A stretch of 11,299 nucleotides of DNA from Lachnospiraceae bacterium UBA3772. Lineage in GTDB: Bacteria > Bacillota > Clostridia > Lachnospirales > Lachnospiraceae. Shown in pieces: positions 6,185-11,299 of this stretch. The notes beneath the pieces are model-generated. The model ran no database searches, was not told the origin of the DNA, and saw only the letters and a list, made by a program, of their open reading frames with translations. The DNA lies in NCBI GenBank assembly GCA_002371025.1, contig DFFQ01000234.1, forward strand, positions 1 to 11,299. The letters are read 5' to 3'. How positions within the stretch are numbered: the first letter of the stretch is position 1; every line of letters starts with the position of its first letter. A program made the position numbers and the translations under genes.

Positions 6185-8002
6185 ATGGAACATTTAGATC
6201 AGAGCAGAATAAGAAATTTTTGCATTGTTGCCCATATCGATCACGGTAAATCAACACTTGCAGACAGAATAATTGAAAAAACAGGCGCACTTACTGAAAG
6301 AGAAATGCAGGAGCAGGTTCTCGATAATATGGACATTGAGCGTGAGAGAGGAATTACCATAAAATCTCAGGCTGTACGTATCATTTATAAGGCGAAAGAC
6401 GGGATTGAATACATTTTCAATCTTATAGATACACCGGGACACGTTGATTTTAATTACGAAGTTTCACGTTCTCTTGCGGCTTGTGAAGGTGCAATCCTTA
6501 TTGTTGACGCGGCGCAGGGTGTTGAGGCTCAGACCATTGCAAATGCTTATCTGGCTATTGATAATGATCTTGAGATCTTCCCGGTTATTAATAAGATCGA
6601 TCTTCCTTCTGCAGATCCAGACAGATGCAAGGAAGAAATCGAGGACGTTATTGGTATCGAAGCTCACGACGCGCCACTTATTTCAGCTAAAATGGGTATG
6701 GGTATCGAGGATGTGTTGGAACAGATTGTTACTAAGATTCCTGCACCATCAGGAGATATCAATGCTCCATTTAAGGCGCTGATCTTCGACAGTCTTTATG
6801 ACTCTTACAAGGGAGTTATTATTTTCTGCCGTGTATTTGACGGAATCATGAAAAAAGGCAAGAAGATTAAAATGTTTGAAACAGGAGTAGAGGCTGAAGT
6901 CGTTGAAGTTGGCGTATTTGGCGCCGGACAGTTTATCCCTCAGGAAGAAATTTCTGCAGGTATGGTTGGTTATATCACAGCGAGCCTTAAAAATGTTAAA
7001 GATACAGAAGTAGGAGACACCGTTACTGATGCAGATAACCCTTGTGAAGAGAGACTTCCGGGTTATAAGAAAGCCCGTCCTATGGTTTATTGCGGACTTT
7101 ATCCTGCTGACGGAGCAAAGTATCCGGAACTTCGTGACGCGTTAGAGAAGCTGCAGTTAAATGATGCCGCTCTTTACTATGAGCCGGAAACTTCGGTTGC
7201 TCTGGGATTTGGATTTAGAGCAGGTTTCCTTGGACTTCTTCATCTTGAAGTTATTCAGGAAAGGCTTGAAAGAGAATATAACCTGGATCTTGTTACTACA
7301 GCTCCAGGTGTTGTATATAAAGTTCATAAGACAAATGGTGAAGTTATAGACCTTACTAATCCATCTAATCTTCCTGATCCATCAGAGATTGAATATATGG
7401 AAGAGCCTATAGTTTCAGCAGAGATAATGGTAACCAAGGATTATACTGGTGCTATTATGACTCTTTGTCAGGAAAGACGCGGAACTTATATCAGTATGGA
7501 ATATATTGAATCTAACCGTGTACTTCTTAAATATGAACTTCCATTAAATGAGATCATTTACGATTTCTTTGATGCCCTTAAATCAAGATCAAGAGGCTAT
7601 GCTTCATTTGACTATGAATTAAAAGGATATCAGCAGTCAAAACTTGTTAAGCTGGATATTCTTATTAATCGTGAAACAGTGGATGCTCTTTCGTTTATCG
7701 TATTCAGCGATTCTGCTTATGAAAGAGGAAGAAAGATGTGTGAAAAGCTTAAAGGTGAGATTCCTAGACATCTTTTTGAGATTCCTATTCAGGCAGCTGT
7801 TGGTGGAAAGATCATTGCCCGTGAAACTGTTAAGGCTATGAGAAAGGACGTGCTTGCCAAGTGCTACGGCGGTGATATCAGCCGTAAGAGAAAACTTCTT
7901 GAAAAACAGAAGGAAGGTAAGAAGAGAATGAGACAGGTGGGAAATGTTGAGATTCCACAGGAAGCATTTATGTCAGTTCTTAAACTTGATGAGGATAAGT
8001 AA
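6185..8002 (+). CDS. lepA: Elongation factor 4 (LepA) GTPase
   Basis: LepA/EF-4 is a ribosome-associated translational GTPase, proposed to back-translocate ribosomes or assist initiation and 30S biogenesis under stress. The 605-residue length is typical. G motifs are intact: AHIDHGKST (16-24), RGITIK (55-60), DTPGHVDF (82-89) and NKID (136-139). EF-G-like domains II, III and V follow, with the LepA signatures [17 protein letters not shown] and [10 protein letters not shown]. The LepA-specific C-terminal domain ends with a basic stretch ([18 protein letters not shown]) that contacts tRNA and ribosome in this family. AGGA (6174-6177) precedes the ATG by 7 nt. hemW begins 3 nt after its stop codon. 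The pairing lepA-hemW upstream of hrcA-grpE-dnaK is the order known from Bacillus subtilis and many Firmicutes. Confidence 0.98.
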   Translation: MEHLDQSRIRNFCIVAHIDHGKSTLADRIIEKTGALTEREMQEQVLDNMDIERERGITIKSQAVRIIYKAKDGIEYIFNLIDTPGHVDFNYEVSRSLAACEGAILIVDAAQGVEAQTIANAYLAIDNDLEIFPVINKIDLPSADPDRCKEEIEDVIGIEAHDAPLISAKMGMGIEDVLEQIVTKIPAPSGDINAPFKALIFDSLYDSYKGVIIFCRVFDGIMKKGKKIKMFETGVEAEVVEVGVFGAGQFIPQEEISAGMVGYITASLKNVKDTEVGDTVTDADNPCEERLPGYKKARPMVYCGLYPADGAKYPELRDALEKLQLNDAALYYEPETSVALGFGFRAGFLGLLHLEVIQERLEREYNLDLVTTAPGVVYKVHKTNGEVIDLTNPSNLPDPSEIEYMEEPIVSAEIMVTKDYTGAIMTLCQERRGTYISMEYIESNRVLLKYELPLNEIIYDFFDALKSRSRGYASFDYELKGYQQSKLVKLDILINRETVDALSFIVFSDSAYERGRKMCEKLKGEIPRHLFEIPIQAAVGGKIIARETVKAMRKDVLAKCYGGDISRKRKLLEKQKEGKKRMRQVGNVEIPQEAFMSVLKLDEDK

Positions 8003-8005
8003 AGA

Positions 8006-9202
8006 ATGAAGAAAAACCTTAGTATTTATATACATATCCCGTTTTGTAAGCGAAAATGTATCTATTGCGATTTCCTTTCTCAGGACTGTTGTACATATGC
8101 GACTCAGCTTCAGTATGTTGACGCCTTAAGAACTGAAATTTTAATGTATAAGCAGTTTGCAGACAGATATCTTGTTAAGACTATCTATATTGGTGGTGGA
8201 ACACCAACTACTTTGGATGAGTCACTTATTGAGTCGATTCTTTCAACAGTAAGAGGCGTCTTTGAAGTGGACAGATTTGCGGAAATAACCATTGAGGCAA
8301 ATCCTGGAACCATTAAATATACAGACCTTCTGGCGTTTTATTCCTATGGTATAAACAGACTTTCCATAGGCCTTCAGTCCGCAAATGATGAATTGCTTAA
8401 GAAACTTGGCAGAATTCATAATTATGACCAGTTTGTAGCAGGTATCACTTCTGCAAGAAGAGCCGGTTTTAAGAATATTTCTGTTGATGTTATGAGCGGT
8501 CTTCCAGGACAGACTATGAGAGACCTGGCAGATACACTTACGAAAGTGATGGAATACAGGCCGGAACACATTTCCGTGTATGGTCTTCAGGTGGAAGAGG
8601 GAACGCCTCTTAGTAAGGATAGTGTATTGCTGGCCCAGATTCCGGATGAGGACACGGACAGAAATATGTACGCTGCTACAAAGACTATCCTTGCCACAAA
8701 TGGATATGAGCGATATGAATTTTCAAATTACTGCCAGCCGGGTTATGAATCAAGACATAATACAGTATATTGGACCGGTGGGGAGTATCTGGGATTTGGA
8801 ATAGGAGCTTCTTCTTTATTTAAAGGGGAGAGATTTTCAAATATCAGAGATATAAAGAAATATATAAAATTAATGGAAGAGATAAATGCTGAGATGCCAC
8901 AGGTGTCCGACAGATATCAGTTCTTTGAGAAGTATCAGAAGATTCTTCGACACGATGTAACCACAATGTATATCGACAGAAGAATTGAAGAATTTATGTT
9001 CCTTGGACTTCGTATGATAAGAGGAGTATCAAGAGAAGAATTCAAAAGCCGTTTTAATAAAGATATAAATGAAGTATATGCACCTGTTATCAATAATTAT
9101 ATTGAACAGGGCTATATGACAGAAGATGGAGACAGGATAATGCTTACAGACGCAGGAATTGATGTAAGTAATTATATACTTTCAGATTTCATATTGAATT
9201 AA
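8006..9202 (+). CDS. hemW: Radical SAM haem chaperone HemW
   Basis: HemW is a radical SAM protein that binds haem and delivers it to respiratory enzymes; it was long misannotated as oxygen-independent coproporphyrinogen III oxidase. The 398-residue product has CKRKCIYCDF (14-23), the CxxxCxxC [4Fe-4S] motif. Residue 23 is Phe, where true HemN has a further Cys, which supports HemW over HemN. GGGTPT (63-68) is the SAM-binding motif; SVYGLQVEEGTPL and YWTGGEYLGFGIGASS are family blocks, and a HemN_C winged-helix domain closes the protein (roughly residues 325-390). The ATG lies 3 nt after the lepA stop codon and its likely ribosome binding site, GAGG (7991-7994), is inside lepA, so translation is probably coupled. 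A strong terminator begins 5 bp after the stop codon. Confidence 0.95.
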   Translation: MKKNLSIYIHIPFCKRKCIYCDFLSQDCCTYATQLQYVDALRTEILMYKQFADRYLVKTIYIGGGTPTTLDESLIESILSTVRGVFEVDRFAEITIEANPGTIKYTDLLAFYSYGINRLSIGLQSANDELLKKLGRIHNYDQFVAGITSARRAGFKNISVDVMSGLPGQTMRDLADTLTKVMEYRPEHISVYGLQVEEGTPLSKDSVLLAQIPDEDTDRNMYAATKTILATNGYERYEFSNYCQPGYESRHNTVYWTGGEYLGFGIGASSLFKGERFSNIRDIKKYIKLMEEINAEMPQVSDRYQFFEKYQKILRHDVTTMYIDRRIEEFMFLGLRMIRGVSREEFKSRFNKDINEVYAPVINNYIEQGYMTEDGDRIMLTDAGIDVSNYILSDFILN

Positions 9203-9206
9203 AATT

Positions 9207-9247
9207 ATGAGCCATAGTCCCGGGGACTATGGCTCATTTTGTTTTTT
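9207..9247 (+). terminator. Rho-independent terminator after hemW, hairpin A of repeat copy 2
   Basis: ATGAGCCATAGT (9207-9218) pairs perfectly with ACTATGGCTCAT (9226-9237); the symmetry continues to a single central base (9222). TTTT (9237-9240) and, after a G, six more T (9242-9247) follow. This ends the kinase-lepA-hemW transcript before the heat-shock promoter. Confidence 0.88.
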
Positions 9248-9316
9248 GGGGATCTTGGTTAACATAAAAATGGACCATAGCCTCCGGGACCATGGTCCAC
9301 TTTTATGTTAACCAAG
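9207..9316. repeat. Two-hairpin palindromic repeat, copy 2
   Basis: Hairpin A (9207-9237) and hairpin B (9254-9316) repeat the arrangement seen at 2686-2768. Here hairpin B has 25-nt arms, 9254-9278 with 9292-9316, that match at 24 positions and include GTTAACAT/ATGTTAAC ends; copy 1 has only the left GTTAACAT. The loop centre CCTCCGGGA (9281-9289) is the exact reverse complement of the copy-1 centre TCCCGGAGG (2746-2754). The unit separates hemW from the hrcA promoter. Confidence 0.87.
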
Positions 9317-9367
9317 GGGGTTCACTAAAAAACCATAAAAAATATAAGGTTTATCCCTAACAAAGGC

Positions 9368-9396
9368 TTGACATCAGAGGGGTTTAAGTTTATATT
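9368..9396 (+). promoter_or_regulatory. Sigma-A promoter of the hrcA-grpE-dnaK operon
   Basis: TTGACA (9368-9373) is a perfect -35 box; a 17-nt spacer and TATATT (9391-9396), 5 of 6 matches, complete a strong vegetative promoter. The start is expected near 9403, a few bases before CIRCE, the classical layout for HrcA repression at the start of the transcript. Confidence 0.92.
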
Positions 9397-9408
9397 TAGG
9401 ATTAGTGG

Positions 9409-9435
9409 TTAGCACTCATGATATTTGAGTGCTAA
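9409..9435. promoter_or_regulatory. CIRCE operator (HrcA binding site)
   Basis: TTAGCACTC, nine bases, GAGTGCTAA: a perfect match to the CIRCE consensus. HrcA bound here blocks transcription at normal temperature; on heat shock HrcA loses activity and the operon is induced. The site lies in the 5' leader, 27 bp before the hrcA start, so the operon is autoregulated. Confidence 0.98.
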
Positions 9436-9462
9436 TAAACAAGAAAAGAGGATGGTGATTTA

Positions 9463-10527
9463 ATGGAGCAGATTGAAGATGCTCTTGATGAAAGAAAAGA
9501 AAAAATCCTCAAAGCGATCATAGCTAATTATCTTGAAACAGGGGAACCTGTTGGTTCAAGAACAATCTCAAAGATGTCAGATTTAAGTCTTAGTTCAGCC
9601 ACTATAAGAAATGAAATGTCTGATCTTGAAGACCTGGGATACATAGTACAGCCTCATACATCCGCCGGAAGAATACCGACAGATAAGGGATACAGATTCT
9701 ATGTAGACACAGTTATGGCAGAAAAGAGTCTTTCTGAAGAAAAGCAGGGAGCGCTGCTTACCCGGGTGGATAAGCTGGAATCACTCCTTATGCAGGTCGC
9801 AAAAGTCCTTGCTTACAATACGAAATATGCAACCATGGTAACTACTCCACAGATGGCAAATGCCACAGTGAAATTCATTCAGCTTTCTCAGGTGGATGAA
9901 AATAATCTGGTAGCAGTAATAGTAGTTGGTGAGAGCGTTGCTAAGAATCAAATGATTCATGTATCAAGACGTTTATCTAATGAAGAAGTACTTAAATTCA
10001 ACCTTTTGCTGAATACATTTTTACAGGGAGCATCCCTTAGCGATATCAACATTGAGTTGATGCAGGAAATGAAAAAGCAGGCTGGAGAATATGCAGATAT
10101 ACTTGAAAGCATTTTTGAAGGAATAGTTGATACAGTACATCAGGCCGAAAAGCTTCAGATCTATACAAGCGGTACTTCAAATCTTCTTAAGTACAGTGAA
10201 CTTGAAGATATGAATAAAGCAACTGCGCTTCTTGAAGCCTTTGAAGATAAGAAAGGTCTTGAATCACTTGCGGATGAAACATTAAGATGCAAAGATGAAG
10301 ATGGAAATATACAGGTCTACATCGGTGATGAAGCACCTGTAAAAGATATGAAGGACTACTCAGTAGTTACTTCAACATATAAGCTTCCTGAGGGAGCAAA
10401 AGGTACCATCGGTATTATCGGACCTAAACGTATGGATTATAAAAAAGTTGTTTCAACTTTGAAGAATCTTACGGATGAACTCGATACCATTTTTAAAAAT
10501 CATGAAGATAAGAGGGGTGACGATTGA
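9463..10527 (+). CDS. hrcA: Heat-inducible transcription repressor HrcA
   Basis: HrcA is a dimeric repressor of class I heat-shock genes that binds CIRCE and needs GroE for folding into the active form. The 354-residue length is close to the family norm (about 340-350). The N-terminal winged helix-turn-helix (about residues 10-90) contains SSATIRNEMSDLEDLGYIVQ and PHTSAGRIPTDKGYRFYVD, nearly invariant HrcA blocks. The remainder is the GAF-like/dimerisation region, ending in the typical GTIGIIGPKRMDYKKVVSTL strand-helix. The ATG at 9463 follows AGAGGA and GGTGA elements (9447-9458). The perfect promoter and CIRCE upstream confirm the role. The TGA stop codon shares one base with the grpE ATG (10527), so the two are translationally coupled. 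Confidence 0.98.
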   Translation: MEQIEDALDERKEKILKAIIANYLETGEPVGSRTISKMSDLSLSSATIRNEMSDLEDLGYIVQPHTSAGRIPTDKGYRFYVDTVMAEKSLSEEKQGALLTRVDKLESLLMQVAKVLAYNTKYATMVTTPQMANATVKFIQLSQVDENNLVAVIVVGESVAKNQMIHVSRRLSNEEVLKFNLLLNTFLQGASLSDINIELMQEMKKQAGEYADILESIFEGIVDTVHQAEKLQIYTSGTSNLLKYSELEDMNKATALLEAFEDKKGLESLADETLRCKDEDGNIQVYIGDEAPVKDMKDYSVVTSTYKLPEGAKGTIGIIGPKRMDYKKVVSTLKNLTDELDTIFKNHEDKRGDD

Positions 10528-11213
10528 TGGCAGAGCAGAGCAAAGCTGAAACAAAGATAGACGCTGAAGAGGCAAAAACAGTTCCAGCAAATGCAGATGC
10601 AGGAAGCGGGATGCCGGATGAGGCAACTGAGATAGCAGTCGAAAATGAAGCTGAAGAAGGAACACAAGTATTTGTCGATGAGGTTGAAGAAATAAAGCCA
10701 GAAGAGGCTGAGGTTAAACGCCCAAAGACAGTTCCAAAGAAAGACAGACGCGGAAGCAAGGCTGTTATGAAAGAGCTTGAAGCGATGAGAGAACTTGCTG
10801 AAGGCAATAGAGAGAAGTATACAAGACTTCTTGCTGAGTTTGATAATATGAGAGCTCGTAATGACAAAGAGAATAAGAAGATGTTTGATTATGGTGCTAT
10901 GGATGCTTTAGAGAAACTTCTTCCTGTTGTAGATAACTTTGAGCGTGCTCTTCAAAATGTTACAGAAGATGAAAAGACAGGATTTGAGCAGGGCATTGAG
11001 ATGATTTATAAGCAGCTCATGGAATATATGCAGAGCCTTGGGGTTGAACCAATGAACGCTGCAGGCCAGGAATTCAATCCTGATTTCCATAATGCAGTAA
11101 TTCATGTAGAGGATGAGAACTATGGCGAAAATGTTATAGTTGAAGAAATGCAAAAAGGATATATGTATAAGGACGTAGTCCTTAGACACGCAATGGTTAA
11201 GGTTGCAAACTAA
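10527..11213 (+). CDS. grpE: Nucleotide exchange factor GrpE
   Basis: GrpE releases ADP from DnaK and acts as a thermosensor in the DnaK-DnaJ chaperone cycle. The product has 228 residues, longer than E. coli GrpE (197), mostly because of an N-terminal low-complexity region (1-75) rich in Glu, Ala and Asp. The core follows: a long coiled-coil helix with RLLAEFDNMRARNDKEN (100-116), LLPVVDNFERAL (about 128-139) and the C-terminal beta domain with GQEFNPDFHNAV and YMYKDVVLRHAMVKVAN. The ATG at 10527 is used because GGGGTGA (10514-10520) lies 6 nt upstream. The TTG at 10524 would add one residue and is less likely. It overlaps the hrcA stop codon by one base, and dnaK starts 54 bp downstream. 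Confidence 0.97.
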   Translation: MAEQSKAETKIDAEEAKTVPANADAGSGMPDEATEIAVENEAEEGTQVFVDEVEEIKPEEAEVKRPKTVPKKDRRGSKAVMKELEAMRELAEGNREKYTRLLAEFDNMRARNDKENKKMFDYGAMDALEKLLPVVDNFERALQNVTEDEKTGFEQGIEMIYKQLMEYMQSLGVEPMNAAGQEFNPDFHNAVIHVEDENYGENVIVEEMQKGYMYKDVVLRHAMVKVAN

Positions 11214-11267
11214 TTTGATTAAAATCCAAGACATTAAATATGTAAATCATTAGGAGGATAAAATAAA

Positions 11268-11299
11268 ATGGGTAAAATTATTGGTATTGACTTAGGTAC
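11268..11299 (+). CDS. dnaK: Chaperone DnaK, N-terminal fragment cut by window end
   Basis: Only ten full codons are visible (MGKIIGIDLG, then the start of a Thr codon). This is the DnaK/Hsp70 opening, in which the GIDLGT phosphate-1 motif contacts ATP. AGGAGG (11252-11257) lies 10 nt upstream, a perfect ribosome binding site suited to a highly expressed chaperone. Its position after grpE supports the call. No terminator or promoter is evident in the 54-bp gap, so dnaK is read from the CIRCE-controlled promoter. Confidence 0.95.
   Translation, partial: MGKIIGIDLG

Noticed and set aside
6444..6782. Open frames inside lepA in other frames on both strands (for example 6444-6782 and 6251-6442)
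   Set aside because: They lie fully inside an intact lepA, lack ribosome binding sites and have composition typical of shadow frames.
8006..9202. hemW as a true coproporphyrinogen III dehydrogenase (hemN)
   Set aside because: The residue after CxxxCxxCD is Phe rather than the extra Cys of HemN, and the length and lepA linkage fit HemW.
2686..9316. The two hairpin clusters as terminal repeats of a transposon or genomic island
   Set aside because: They lie in direct orientation and enclose conserved housekeeping genes (dtd, lepA, hemW) with no transposase or integrase.
10493..10867. Minus-strand open frame of 124 codons opposite hrcA/grpE
   Set aside because: It is Ser/Ala/Leu-rich as the antisense of the GrpE Glu/Ala-rich tail, and it overlaps two certain genes.

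Overview
The window looks like a low-GC Clostridia chromosome, most likely Lachnospiraceae (Butyrivibrio or a relative). The evidence is a cell-wall-type surface protein built of MBG/YDG modules, the gene order lepA-hemW-hrcA-grpE-dnaK, a perfect CIRCE operator and strong AGGAGG-type ribosome binding sites. The genus is inference; no rRNA or other marker is present. All real genes lie on the + strand.

Layout. (1) 1-2660: the C-terminal 885 residues of a large repeat-domain surface protein, ending in a membrane anchor. (2) 2661-2895: a two-hairpin palindromic repeat acting as terminator, a 13-nt tandem repeat, and a promoter. (3) 2902-3405: a LURP-one/YxjI-like protein, then a hairpin terminator that abuts the next ribosome binding site. 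(4) 3476-5493: a UPF0371/DUF1846 protein and dtd (D-aminoacyl-tRNA deacylase). (5) 5494-5622: a short intergenic stretch with a perfect 11-bp inverted repeat and a possible promoter. (6) 5623-9202: a shikimate-kinase-like P-loop kinase, lepA (EF-4) and hemW, probably one transcript. (7) 9203-9462: a second copy of the two-hairpin repeat, then a consensus sigma-A promoter and CIRCE. (8) 9463-11299: hrcA, grpE and the first codons of dnaK.

How the genes work together. The right-hand third is the classical HrcA-controlled chaperone operon: HrcA binds CIRCE just downstream of the -10 box and represses itself together with grpE and dnaK, and GrpE is the nucleotide exchange factor for DnaK. The upstream genes serve translation quality and elongation (dtd, lepA) and haem trafficking (hemW). 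The two hairpin clusters insulate transcription units.

Most of the window is conserved housekeeping DNA, and I see no undescribed defence or mobile system. The most unusual signal is the family of four related palindromes, arranged as two double-hairpin units about 6.5 kb apart, whose loop centres are inverted between the copies. Lesser points are a kinase with substitutions at shikimate-binding positions, a terminator fused to the UPF0371 ribosome binding site, and a non-canonical sorting signal.
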